Source: Chondrinema litorale
GTDB lineage: Bacteria; Bacteroidota; Bacteroidia; Cytophagales; Flammeovirgaceae
DNA: 64,000 nucleotides
Assembly (NCBI RefSeq): GCF_026250525.1
Contig: NZ_CP111043.1
Location: forward strand, 1,178,001 to 1,242,000
Reading direction: 5' to 3'
Shown here: positions 10,401 to 18,364 of the stretch, piece by piece
How the letters are laid out: every line of letters begins with the position of its first letter
How positions within the stretch are numbered: position 1 is the stretch's first letter
Notes under the pieces: model-generated
Told to the model about the DNA's origin: nothing
The model's input: only the letters and a program-made list of their open reading frames with translations
Database searches by the model: none
Made by a program: the position numbers and the translations under genes

Positions 10401-10482
10401 CAACAACGTAATCCAAGGCACAGATTTCTATTCAGCACCACAAGCTAAAACCATTACTTTCGGTGTAAAACTCGGTTTCTAA
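7414..10482 (+). CDS. SusC/RagA family TonB-linked outer membrane protein
   Basis: Outer-membrane TonB-dependent transporter of 1022 residues that works with the SusD lipoprotein downstream. A signal peptide (1-22, ending SMLLAQ) precedes a CarboxypepD_reg-like beta-sandwich (about 25-105), then the conserved EIVITGYGEQLKTDLTG at the start of the plug (about 110-225), which contains PLFVIDGVPI and DASAAAIYGSRAANGVVIITT. The rest is a 22-strand barrel ending in an aromatic residue (TFGVKLGF). No N-terminal FecR-interacting extension, so it is not directly tied to an anti-sigma system. Two Met codons at the start make 7414 or 7417 equally likely. The glycan substrate is not evident from neighbours. 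Confidence 0.96.
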   Translation: MMNKLLLTFSLWFSVGISMLLAQEKTITGTVISEADNSPLPGVSIVVKGSTQGTISNIDGAYTINVPSPETTLVFTFVGMTPVERVVGNQSVIDITMNEDVTSLSEIVITGYGEQLKTDLTGNIAKISGDDIQNMPVTNFEETLQGRASGVFVEASNGKLGQGIKMRIRGSSSVTADNQPLFVIDGVPITSQNVGDPTEASTNPLSDINFNDVESIDILKDASAAAIYGSRAANGVVIITTKKGVRGKTKFNLNYQTGVSSPTNKREWLNAEQYVDYILEAAGNSDRIDGVPIDDPDSWTNYAIGRLENLSNGTDWRNGEVNTNWEDQIYNDNATNNRVDLSASGGSDKTQFYISGSYLDQEGILVGNELERISGRMNLDHQATDKFKFGMNMSLARTSNNRVSDDNAFSTPVQLIAQAPISQVKIDGEYNSNTLYYNGLLDLEGVSRSDVTFRNLTNFYAGYEIIPGLVARAEFGVDLLTQNQDRYYASYTDGGNGTNGYGTSRWTRVFNYNTKAYLNYDFTASEIHDFSVTAGIEFQQSNTDVTKVEGQEFPVDDLTKIASAADIAGATSTLNEFSFLSYFGRVNYKFNNKYLVTLSARVDGSSRFGENNKYGIFPAGSVGWIISEEGFLQDSEVLSFLKLRASYGITGNAQIGNYDHLGLYNAEGYSGEPGLQPTQIYNPDLTWEKTAQTDIGFDFGFFNDRLTGEIDYYYKKSTDLLLDVNVPGTSGYRTQTQNIGELENKGVELVLNGTILTGEFKWNSSFNIAFNRNKILDLGESDIIDDGSSRVMNVVKVGEPIGVFYGKEYAGVDPSNGDALYYLNTADDPRGTTNDFDAAEYITLGSPNPDFVGGFTNNFAYKNFDLNIFFQFVNGNKVHNVGGVFQFAGDWFDNQQIEEVNRWQNAGDATDVPEARLGYTNGGYGRSSRYLYDGSYIRLKNITLGYNVPSSTLNRVFLSSARIYVSTVNLLTFTDYPGWDPEVSADYLTSNSDGSANNVIQGTDFYSAPQAKTITFGVKLGF

Positions 10483-10515
10483 TTATTGATTTTATCTAAT
10501 TAAACTGAAAAAATT

Positions 10516-12021
10516 ATGATTAATAAATATATAAAGCTAATAAGCTTATCTCTTTTAACTGCTTTTTCAATTTCTTGTGACGACAAATTAGAACTTGAAC
10601 CATATCAGTCTATAGAGGATGACCAAGCGCTAAGTTCTCCACAAAATGTTAGAGCAGTATTAGTGGGTGCCTACGATGAATTAGGAGTAGATAACTTATT
10701 TGGGGGGGAAACTTTAATGAACTCCGAATTATTAGGAGGAAATGGCGAAATTCTTTGGAATGGCACCTATAATGCACCTCGTGAAATCTTTAATAAGCAA
10801 ATGCAAACTGTAAATGGTAATGCAAGTGAAGTTTGGTTAGAAGGTTACGAAACTATCAATATTACCAATAATGTGCTTAGTGCTCTTGATATTTTTGATG
10901 ATGCATCAGAAAAAGATCTAGTAGAAGGAGAAGCTAAATTTATTAGAGGAATGGTATATTTTGAATTGATAAGATTCTATGCTCAACCATATGATCCAGA
11001 AACTACCAATACTCAAGACGGTGTACCCATCATACTTACTCCAACCGATTTTATTACCGAAGAAAATAACGTATCAAGAAGCAGTGTAGAAGACGTTTAT
11101 TCTCAGATTCTATCTGATCTGGGTGACGCTAAAGAGAAACTTCCTAATGAAAATGGATTTTTTGCTACCAACTTTGCTGCCTCAGCATTATTAGCTAGAG
11201 TCTATTTAACAATGGGCAACTTTTCTGCAGCAAGAGATGAAGCTAATAATGTAATTGAAAATGGTAGTTTCTCGCTTACATCATCTTTCTCAGGAGCATT
11301 TAATAATACATCAAATACTCTTGAAGATATCTTTGCAATACAAGTAACATCACAAGATGGAACAAATGCAATGAATACCTATTTTGCTACAGAAACCTTT
11401 GGAGGAAGAACTGGTGGTGATATTGATGTATTAAATGCACATCTTAATTTATATGAAAAGAAGGATTCTATTCTCGAAAATGATTTAATATTATCAGGAG
11501 GATTATTTCAACTTTCTGGTGGTACTGGTGACCCTGTTCCTACATATATCACATTTGCAAATGGGTATGATGTAGGAGATACGATTCCTAGTGGCGAATC
11601 AATTAAATGGCCATTAGATGATCGTTTAATGATGTTCTACGGATATAGCGGCACTTCTTTAACTTATAAGTTTACTAATAACTACGGGAATGTACCTATC
11701 TTAAGATTAGCAGAAATGTACTTAATCCGTGCTGAAGCTAACTTAGAAGAAGGAACTACAACTGGTGCTTCTCCACTTGAAGATATCAATACATTAAGAG
11801 AAAGAGCCAATGCTCCTCTTTTAACATCAGTTACTTTAGATGATGTATATATGGAGAGAAGACTTGAACTTGCTTTTGAAGGTCATAAAATCCATGATAT
11901 AAAAAGACTGCAAGGCTCAGTTGGAAACTTTCCTTACAATGCTGAGGAACTTGTATTCCCTATTCCACAAAGAGAGAGAAATGTTAATCCGAATCTTAGT
12001 CAGAATGCTGGATATAATTAA
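10516..12021 (+). CDS. SusD/RagB family nutrient-binding outer membrane lipoprotein
   Basis: A 501-residue lipoprotein that caps the SusC transporter and binds its ligand at the cell surface. The signal peptide ends in the lipobox SISC with Cys21, followed by acidic residues as in surface-exposed Bacteroidota lipoproteins. TPR-like SusD helices include VEGEAKFIRGMVYFELIRFY and the C-terminal ILRLAEMYLIRAEA; the end LVFPIPQRERNVNPNLSQN is the family signature. It begins 33 bases after susC and is followed by a terminator. No glycoside hydrolase is attached, so this is not a full polysaccharide utilisation locus. Confidence 0.96.
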   Translation: MINKYIKLISLSLLTAFSISCDDKLELEPYQSIEDDQALSSPQNVRAVLVGAYDELGVDNLFGGETLMNSELLGGNGEILWNGTYNAPREIFNKQMQTVNGNASEVWLEGYETINITNNVLSALDIFDDASEKDLVEGEAKFIRGMVYFELIRFYAQPYDPETTNTQDGVPIILTPTDFITEENNVSRSSVEDVYSQILSDLGDAKEKLPNENGFFATNFAASALLARVYLTMGNFSAARDEANNVIENGSFSLTSSFSGAFNNTSNTLEDIFAIQVTSQDGTNAMNTYFATETFGGRTGGDIDVLNAHLNLYEKKDSILENDLILSGGLFQLSGGTGDPVPTYITFANGYDVGDTIPSGESIKWPLDDRLMMFYGYSGTSLTYKFTNNYGNVPILRLAEMYLIRAEANLEEGTTTGASPLEDINTLRERANAPLLTSVTLDDVYMERRLELAFEGHKIHDIKRLQGSVGNFPYNAEELVFPIPQRERNVNPNLSQNAGYN

Positions 12022-12050
12022 TCTCTAAGAAAATTACTTACAAAAAATGA

Positions 12051-12080
12051 GGCCCGGTTTTAATTTGCCGGGTCTTTTTT
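12051..12080 (+). terminator. Intrinsic terminator after susD
   Basis: GGCCCGG pairs with CCGGGTC across a 10-base loop and is followed by six T. Confidence 0.88.
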
Positions 12081-12119
12081 ATATAATCAAGTTCTGATCA
12101 TTTAAAATGAATATCTAGT

Positions 12120-12833
12120 ATGAATTCCTTTGTCAAATTATTACTTATCAACGTTTTATTATTTCTATCACTCCAAACTAGCTCTGCTCAAAGTGCCCTT
12201 GTTCAGCAAGAAAACCTCAATAAAATTGGAGAAAACTGGCACAATGGTTCGGTAATCACATTCAATAATCGATATAAAGGAGTAAACGGATCTCCTCTCT
12301 TGCACAACGATTGGCTGCCGGGTAGCATCACTTTAACATCAGATACTGTAATTACAGATGTTTATATTAAATATGATGTAGAAGAAGATAGACTTTACAG
12401 AAGAGTAAATCACAATAATGCGAATCTCATTCTAAATTACAAAATCAAATCTTTTACAGTTTTGGGTGTAGGTAGTGAGAAAACATTTATTAAAATGGCT
12501 ATAGATAAGCCAGATGAAGAAACCTTTGTAGAGCTTTTAGCCAATGGAACACTAGTACTTGTATCTAAACCCAAATGCAGAATTAGAAAGGCAGATAGCA
12601 ACAGCTCTTATGGCACAGGCCAACAATACGATGAGTATATTCACTATACAGAGTTGTTTCTATTAGACACCAAAACTAATGAGATACAACCTGCAAAAGC
12701 CAATAAGAAATTCTTTCTACAACATATGGAAGATAAAGAAGAGGCTATGAGTAACTATTTTAAAACAAATAAACCCTTCTTAAAAGACGAAAAAGAAGTA
12801 AAACAACTGGTTAACTTTTACAATGCGCTTTAA
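12120..12833 (+). CDS. Secreted protein of unknown function
   Basis: A 237-residue protein with a clear signal peptide (residues 1-24, ending TSSAQS). The mature part is mixed alpha/beta with no motif I recognise; RYKGVNGSPLLHNDWLPGSI and YDEYIHYTELFLLD look like structured beta segments. No lipobox or membrane helix. It follows the susD terminator and is probably its own transcript. Its stop overlaps the stop of the convergent symporter gene by four bases. Confidence 0.8.
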   Translation: MNSFVKLLLINVLLFLSLQTSSAQSALVQQENLNKIGENWHNGSVITFNNRYKGVNGSPLLHNDWLPGSITLTSDTVITDVYIKYDVEEDRLYRRVNHNNANLILNYKIKSFTVLGVGSEKTFIKMAIDKPDEETFVELLANGTLVLVSKPKCRIRKADSNSSYGTGQQYDEYIHYTELFLLDTKTNEIQPAKANKKFFLQHMEDKEEAMSNYFKTNKPFLKDEKEVKQLVNFYNAL

Positions 12834-14293
12834 GATTTTTTTCTAAGCAATAGCAAACCTATAAATGTAAAAGCACCATTTACCATTAAAATTTCAAAGC
12901 CGAATTTGTATCCACCCAGTAAAATTTCTGAGTAAGCATTTAGCAAGTAAGAAAGTATCGGCGATACAATACATACCCATGGCACAAACTTATCTTTCAC
13001 TTGGATTTTTGTAAACAGGCCAAATGTGAAGAGACCTAATAGTGGGCCATAAGTATAGCCGGCAGCTTTAAAAACAGAATTGATTACACTATCATCATTG
13101 ATGTATTTAAAACTGATTATTGCCATCACCATAATAACAGAAAATGCAATGTGAACTATGATACGTTGTGTTTTCTGACTTTTCTCTTCTTTCTTATCAA
13201 TATTTAAAAAGTCTACACAAAAGGCTGTTGTTAGTGCTGTAAGAGACGAATCTGCACTTGAGTAAGCAGCAGCAGTAATTCCTAATAAAAATACGACTCC
13301 TGCAAAAACTGTAAACTCATTTAGTGCTAATTGAGGAAATACTTTATCTGTTGATAAAAACCTACCAGTTGTTTCATCTACTGGAAAAGTAATGCCTTTA
13401 TCAGCCGCGTAAACGTATAACATCACCCCTAAACCTAAAAATAAAAGGTTTACAAATATGAGTGATGAACTAAACCACATTACATTTTTTTGCGCTTCAC
13501 CAAGGTTCTTACAAGTTAGATTCTTCTGCATCATATTCTGGTCTAAGCCTGTCATCACAATCGCGATAAAGGCTCCCGAAAAGAATTGCTTAAAAAAGTT
13601 ATTTCCAGCTTGCCAGTCCCAAACAAACATTTTCGAGTACTCATGTTCTTTTATTACCCCAATCATATCCCCTACTCCAAGATTCAAATCACTACCGATA
13701 ATATAAATACTTACTACTACCGAAAGCAGCATAAACAAGGTTTGTAGAGTGTCTGTCCAAACAATGGTTTTAATACCTCCTTTAAAAGTGTAAATCCATA
13801 TTAGAAAAATGGTCACAATTACTGTTACTTCAAAAGGGATTCCGTAAATATCAAAAAAGGCCAATTGCAACACTCCTGCCACTAAAAACAGCCTAAATGA
13901 AGCACCTACAGTTTGGGATAACAGAAAAAAAGCTGAACCTGTTTTGTAGGAGTTCAGCCCGAATCTTTCTTTTAAAAAGCTATATATCGAAACCAGATTT
14001 AATCGATAGTAGAGCGGCATTAATATACCGGCAATTACCCAGTAACCCGGCAAATAACCTAATACCAGTTGGAAATAAGACCAGTTACTGTTGCCTACTT
14101 CACCGGGAATAGATATAAATGTTACTCCTGAAAGTGAAGCGCCTACCATTCCGAAAGCAACCAAATACCAAGGTGACTCGCGGTTACCTGTAAAAAAAGT
14201 ATCGTTGGTGGCATGTCTGGATGTAAACCAAGAAATAATAATCAATAAAATGAAATAGCCGAAAATTACTGTAAAAACAATTCCGGGAGTCAT
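12830..14293 (-). CDS. Sodium:solute symporter (SSS family)
   Basis: Polytopic inner-membrane transporter of 487 residues with about 13 hydrophobic helices. Family signatures include the N-terminal FTGNRESPWYLVAFGMVGAS, where the unwound first helix forms the substrate and sodium site, and GITAAAYSSADSSLTALTTA in the eighth helix, whose Ser/Thr pair binds sodium. It lies 14 bases downstream of the NamZ gene, so both are surely one operon. That pairing suggests uptake of MurNAc or a related amino sugar, which is inference. Confidence 0.93.
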   Translation of the reverse strand: MTPGIVFTVIFGYFILLIIISWFTSRHATNDTFFTGNRESPWYLVAFGMVGASLSGVTFISIPGEVGNSNWSYFQLVLGYLPGYWVIAGILMPLYYRLNLVSIYSFLKERFGLNSYKTGSAFFLLSQTVGASFRLFLVAGVLQLAFFDIYGIPFEVTVIVTIFLIWIYTFKGGIKTIVWTDTLQTLFMLLSVVVSIYIIGSDLNLGVGDMIGVIKEHEYSKMFVWDWQAGNNFFKQFFSGAFIAIVMTGLDQNMMQKNLTCKNLGEAQKNVMWFSSSLIFVNLLFLGLGVMLYVYAADKGITFPVDETTGRFLSTDKVFPQLALNEFTVFAGVVFLLGITAAAYSSADSSLTALTTAFCVDFLNIDKKEEKSQKTQRIIVHIAFSVIMVMAIISFKYINDDSVINSVFKAAGYTYGPLLGLFTFGLFTKIQVKDKFVPWVCIVSPILSYLLNAYSEILLGGYKFGFEILMVNGAFTFIGLLLLRKKS

Positions 14294-14307
14294 GCTAATA
14301 ATTTTAG

Positions 14308-15534
14308 TTATTCAAAATCAGGATATAAAAGGTATTGTTCTCTCATTTGGCGATATTCTGCCAGTTCTGGCTCCCAGCTTTTTACAATTTCTTCTTCGCT
14401 CAAACCGTCTTTAAGTTGTTGTTGCAAAGTAGTATTTCCTGCTAGCCTGTTAAATACCTGACTTCTATCTATGTACTTAGTATGGTTACTAGCTTTTTTA
14501 TAGAAGTCGATAATATATTTTAGTGTAAACTGATGGTCAAGTGAAGTATTTCTTAAGTCCACCCCGAAGCATTTTTTATTCTCTAATTTAGGATGAGTCG
14601 ATTTACCAGGCATACTTACAGGAGTAAATTCAAAATCTCCATAAGTACTATCTGGATAACCTACTACCTGAAAAGGGAAATCAGTACCTCTGCCAATGCT
14701 CATTACTGTAGCCTCAAACAAACATAGAGAAGGATACAGCCTTATAGAAACATCGTTTGGTAAATTTGGTGATGGAGCTACAGGTAAAGAATACTTTGTA
14801 TTGTGGTCGTAATTTTTTACCGGGATTACAGTAAGATCGCAAGATTTATTCCCAGCGAGCCAACCTTCTCCATTAATCATTTGGGCTAGTTCGCCTACGG
14901 TAAGTCCATGAACAAGTGGTATTGGATCTAAACCAACAAAAGATGATAGTCCCTCAGCACGAATAGGGCCGGCAATATAATCGCCATTAGGATTTGGGCG
15001 ATCTAGCACTAACATCTTTTTATTGTTCTCTGCACTGGCCTCCATCATATAATGCATCGTACTGATGTAGGTATAGAATCTTGCTCCTACATCTTGTATA
15101 TCAAAAACAAGTATATCAACATTTTCAAGATCCTTTGCATCTGGCTTTCTTTTACTACCATAAACAGAAAAAATTGGCACTCCTGTTTTACTATCTACAG
15201 AACTTTCTATATGTGCTCCCGCATCAGCTTCGCCTCTAAACCCGTGTTCTGGTGCATAAATTTTTGTAACTGTTATTCCTTGAGCTAGTAATGTATCTAG
15301 CAAATGTACATCTCCAATCAACGAGGTGTGATTTACTACTAAGCCCACTTTTTTGCCTTCTAAAATTGGAAGGTACTCATCAAAAGAAGCAGCTCCAGGA
15401 ATAGGTAATGGTTCTTCTATTTTAAAAGTATCAACTGTTGAATCTGATTCTACCTCAGTATCTGCTTTTTGTTTTTCCGCAGAACAAGACATAAAAATCA
15501 CAGCTGATAATAACAGTAAATATATTTTCTTCAT
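14308..15534 (-). CDS. DUF1343 / NamZ family exo-beta-N-acetylmuramidase, lipoprotein
   Basis: A 408-residue lipoprotein (signal peptide with lipobox FMSC, Cys17). The DUF1343 domain fills residues about 50-405, with VGLVVNHTSLIG, APEHGFRGEADAG, the FDIQDVGARFYTYISTMHYM block and the C-terminal YPDFE. The family's founding members (YbbC/NamZ, GH171) release MurNAc from the non-reducing end of peptidoglycan fragments. First gene of a two-gene operon with the SSS symporter, divergent from a GNAT gene. No murQ, nagZ or ampG is seen nearby. Confidence 0.88.
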   Translation of the reverse strand: MKKIYLLLLSAVIFMSCSAEKQKADTEVESDSTVDTFKIEEPLPIPGAASFDEYLPILEGKKVGLVVNHTSLIGDVHLLDTLLAQGITVTKIYAPEHGFRGEADAGAHIESSVDSKTGVPIFSVYGSKRKPDAKDLENVDILVFDIQDVGARFYTYISTMHYMMEASAENNKKMLVLDRPNPNGDYIAGPIRAEGLSSFVGLDPIPLVHGLTVGELAQMINGEGWLAGNKSCDLTVIPVKNYDHNTKYSLPVAPSPNLPNDVSIRLYPSLCLFEATVMSIGRGTDFPFQVVGYPDSTYGDFEFTPVSMPGKSTHPKLENKKCFGVDLRNTSLDHQFTLKYIIDFYKKASNHTKYIDRSQVFNRLAGNTTLQQQLKDGLSEEEIVKSWEPELAEYRQMREQYLLYPDFE

Positions 15535-15632
15535 ATTTTACAAAAATTATAAAAATAGCCTGCAAGCAGCATTCTCAATTCACCAAAAGATTTCAAATGT
15601 AATTCGAAACTCAATTTAGTTTTTGATGTTCG

Positions 15633-15640
15633 CAAATCTA
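15633..15640 (-). promoter_or_regulatory. Candidate -7 box for the NamZ-symporter operon
   Basis: Minus-strand TAGATTTG matches TAnnTTTG, with a TTTG (CAAA on plus at 15658-15661) 17 bases further upstream, slightly closer than the usual 19-21. Confidence 0.4.
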
Positions 15641-15679
15641 TCATAAATTTCATCTTTCAAACCCTAAAATACAGAAAGA

Positions 15680-16153
15680 ATGACCGATTTGCTTGTAAAG
15701 CTGTATGAGTTACCAGAATATGCGCTCCTAAAAAAGCAGCTCGAAGAAAAAGGCTACTTTTTTAAAAATGCCATTGCTCCTGAAAAAACTTTTGTGAAAA
15801 ATTGGGTAAAAGAACATTTCAGTATTTTATGGGCAGATGAGGTGGAAATTGCTTTTTCGAGGCAGCCAGTTTCTTGTATAGTAGCTATTAAAGACAAAGA
15901 AATAGCCGGCTTTGCCTGTTATGAAACAACCTGCAAAGGGTTTTTCGGCCCAACTGGTGTACAAGAAAAATTTCGGGGAGAGGGTTTGGGAAAACTCTTA
16001 TTATTAATGGCACTTGATGCACTAAAAGCATCGGGGTATGCCTATGGAATAATTGGTGGAGCAGGTCCTGTAGCCTTTTATAAAAAAACCGTTGGGGCTA
16101 TTCCAATTCCCGGTTCTGCACCGGGTATCTACCAGAACCTGCTCAAAAATTAA
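15680..16153 (+). CDS. GNAT family N-acetyltransferase
   Basis: A 157-residue acetyl-CoA-dependent transferase. Motif A is visible as VQEKFRGEGLGKLLLLMALD (about 93-112) with the pyrophosphate-binding RGEGLG loop. The unusually conserved-looking IIGGAGPVAFYKKTVGA and GSAPGIY motifs follow. It is divergent from the NamZ-symporter operon, which makes an amino-sugar substrate possible but not shown. Its stop overlaps the convergent gene at 16150 by four bases. Confidence 0.88.
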   Translation: MTDLLVKLYELPEYALLKKQLEEKGYFFKNAIAPEKTFVKNWVKEHFSILWADEVEIAFSRQPVSCIVAIKDKEIAGFACYETTCKGFFGPTGVQEKFRGEGLGKLLLLMALDALKASGYAYGIIGGAGPVAFYKKTVGAIPIPGSAPGIYQNLLKN

Positions 16154-17424
16154 TAACTACTGCCACTACCGCTGGCGATTACACCAACTACTGCACCTAC
16201 AACTAATACAGGTGCTATCTTGAGGAATAGTGGTACTTTTCTTACAATTTTGAAACTAGAACTGTAAGTAATATCTTCTTTGTTTTTAGGATCACGCAAA
16301 ACGAATTGATAACCACTACCTACTTTGTAGTCATCTGGTGTCCATTCTGTTGAGTTTCTCAATTGGCTTTGCTCAATTACATGTTGTAGCTCACCATCCT
16401 TATCTCGAATTTCAAGTCTGGCACCACTTTCTTTGAGCTTGTTACTCCATTCCAATTGATAGTCAAAACCTTTTTTATAAACTGGCAATACATCTTTAAA
16501 AGCAAAACTTTTAACAGGTATTGGTTTTGGCGCTTCTTTAGTACTTATACTAAAGGTTTTGGTAGAAGGCGAAATTCGGCCAGTAGAGTCTTCCACTACT
16601 GTTAAATGAAAATTATACTTGGTTTCAGGCTTTAAATCAACTACCTGATAAGTAGAGTCTTTCATGCTTGCTAGCAGCATCCCTCCTTCATACAGATTAT
16701 ATGTTAATGGGAATACATTATTAGATTTTCCACCCCATTTCAAAAATATAGTCGAATCTGTTTGAGCAGGAGAATTAAACTCTGCTGTAAGCTCCAAAGG
16801 TATTTGAGATATATCCGGATTTAGCTCATTAACATGCTTATCTGGGTTATAAAACACAATACTCACAATTGAAAGCTTCCAGCGTCTGCCTATTCGCTCC
16901 GCTTTAATAGTCGCCACTCTTTCAGACTGTCTGTAAGGTCTTTTTATAATTCTATGTTGGCTCCTAAAAAAGCTTTTATAATATACCACTGCATAAACAT
17001 AGTCTTTAACACCTATGCTAAATGTCTCAATCTCAGAAAAATCGATGGTAGGTTCAACACTCTTCTCGTAAAACAAGTCAAGATCGTTTAGGTATTTTTT
17101 TACCGGCGAATCTTTTGAACGTTGTTGATACTCAAAATAGTTAGGGTCGATATCATCTTCGATAATAACATCTCCATCTACAAAAATCTGATTTCCTGAA
17201 GCAGGATTGTAACTGTTTACTGAAATTTCATTTCTCTTGTATTCTCCAAGTTCTGGATCTACAACAGTGTTAAGCAACAACTCGAACTCTTCAATAAAAG
17301 ACTCTGACAAATATTTTATTTCATTAATATCGCCATTAGAGAGGGAATCAATCTGACTTGCCTGAGCCCTTACTTGAAAAGAAAAAAAGCATAAGCTTAT
17401 GAAAAAAATAGAATACTTTTTCAC
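16150..17424 (-). CDS. Secreted protein with fibronectin type III-like domain and C-terminal hydrophobic segment
   Basis: A 424-residue protein from a GTG start at 17424. Signal peptide at 1-21 (ending QVRA). An N-terminal mixed domain (about 25-195) contains a beta-rich block with ERIGRRWKLSIVSIVFYNP. Residues about 205-295 look like an FN3 fold (TYNLYEGGMLL, LKPETKYNFHLTVVEDS). A further sandwich-like part follows, and residues about 397-418 (FLKIAPVLVVGAVVGVIASG) form a membrane-spanning or anchoring helix. Two bases separate it from the upstream gene, so they are one operon. Function unknown. Confidence 0.8.
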   Translation of the reverse strand: MKKYSIFFISLCFFSFQVRAQASQIDSLSNGDINEIKYLSESFIEEFELLLNTVVDPELGEYKRNEISVNSYNPASGNQIFVDGDVIIEDDIDPNYFEYQQRSKDSPVKKYLNDLDLFYEKSVEPTIDFSEIETFSIGVKDYVYAVVYYKSFFRSQHRIIKRPYRQSERVATIKAERIGRRWKLSIVSIVFYNPDKHVNELNPDISQIPLELTAEFNSPAQTDSTIFLKWGGKSNNVFPLTYNLYEGGMLLASMKDSTYQVVDLKPETKYNFHLTVVEDSTGRISPSTKTFSISTKEAPKPIPVKSFAFKDVLPVYKKGFDYQLEWSNKLKESGARLEIRDKDGELQHVIEQSQLRNSTEWTPDDYKVGSGYQFVLRDPKNKEDITYSSSFKIVRKVPLFLKIAPVLVVGAVVGVIASGSGSSY

Positions 17425-17426
17425 GG

Positions 17427-18230
17427 TTATTTTAGATTTAGAACTCTCTTCTTGAATTCATTTTTCTGATGATCGTCCATTTTCGTTAGGCTACTAACAA
17501 GCCACCCTGAGTTTTTCTCGTTTCTCTCAAAGTTTTTAACTGTAAAAGTCCATCCGTCTATTTGCAAGAAATGATACTCGATTTTATCTACCTGCTTAAT
17601 TGAGATGTTTTTGCAAGAGAGCAAACTCATAAACAATGTAAGCTGATCTGGCACAAAATCTCTCGAAACATAATTTTTCATGTTCGAAGTATCATCTAAA
17701 GCCCTATCCAAAGACACAAAGTTAGTACCGTGGCTTGCTGGATTAATAGATTTAGACTTATCTAAACTTTCGGGTAGAGATAAAAAATCTGCATCTACGG
17801 AAGTTATAACCCACTTAACTGCATTGCTTCTAGGATTCTTCTCGATGTTCATTATCATCGTCATTGGAATTTCGTCTCCCTGATATATTACAGTACAATT
17901 AAGCTTCGCATACCAATCTTCATCATCAAAATGAAGCATATATGGTTTGTTATTTACTTGCTTAATAAACTCAGTTACTTCGTTGAGCTTCCAAGATTTA
18001 TCACTTTGGTTAAATAAAGATTTGATTAAATCGCTTCTAGAAATATCCTCAGCGCTATAATTTTCTTTAAGGTATTGGTTTATTAGAGTTTTTTCTGAAT
18101 TGTTAAATCTTTCAATAAACTCATCTATTTGCTTAACCTCAAAAGCAAAATTCTCATTGCTAAAATTTATGCTTTGGGCTGAAACCTGAATTGCAGTCAG
18201 TAGGCTGATTAAGAAAAGATATAGTTTCAT
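17427..18230 (-). CDS. Secreted protein of unknown function
   Basis: A 267-residue protein with signal peptide 1-18 (ending QVSAQ). The mature part is rich in beta strands and charged residues, for example WYAKLNCTVIYQGDEIPMTM and AVKWVITSVDADFLSLPE. No lipobox, catalytic motif or membrane helix is recognised. Middle gene of a run of three secreted-protein genes; it sits two bases before the FN3-like gene and 134 bases after the gene at 18365, with a hairpin between. Confidence 0.78.
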   Translation of the reverse strand: MKLYLFLISLLTAIQVSAQSINFSNENFAFEVKQIDEFIERFNNSEKTLINQYLKENYSAEDISRSDLIKSLFNQSDKSWKLNEVTEFIKQVNNKPYMLHFDDEDWYAKLNCTVIYQGDEIPMTMIMNIEKNPRSNAVKWVITSVDADFLSLPESLDKSKSINPASHGTNFVSLDRALDDTSNMKNYVSRDFVPDQLTLFMSLLSCKNISIKQVDKIEYHFLQIDGWTFTVKNFERNEKNSGWLVSSLTKMDDHQKNEFKKRVLNLK

Positions 18231-18256
18231 TGTTACTAAATTGGTTAAAATAATTA

Positions 18257-18291
18257 CAGGCAGGCTCTTCTATTCGACTTATACCTGCCTG
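18257..18291 (-). terminator. Hairpin between secreted-protein genes
   Basis: CAGGCAGG and CCTGCCTG form a perfect 8-base stem with a 19-base loop, followed on the minus strand by a TA-rich stretch with TTTT. It probably ends or attenuates the transcript from 19528. Confidence 0.6.
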
Positions 18292-18364
18292 ATTTTATTG
18301 CCATACTTTATAACAAAACCTGATTTGTTGTTTGTTATAAAAATTATTTTAGTTCATTTATCTC

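Noticed and set aside
7414..12021. Considered a complete polysaccharide utilisation locus
   Set aside because: Only SusC and SusD are present; no glycoside hydrolase, lyase, sulfatase or hybrid regulator adjoins them.
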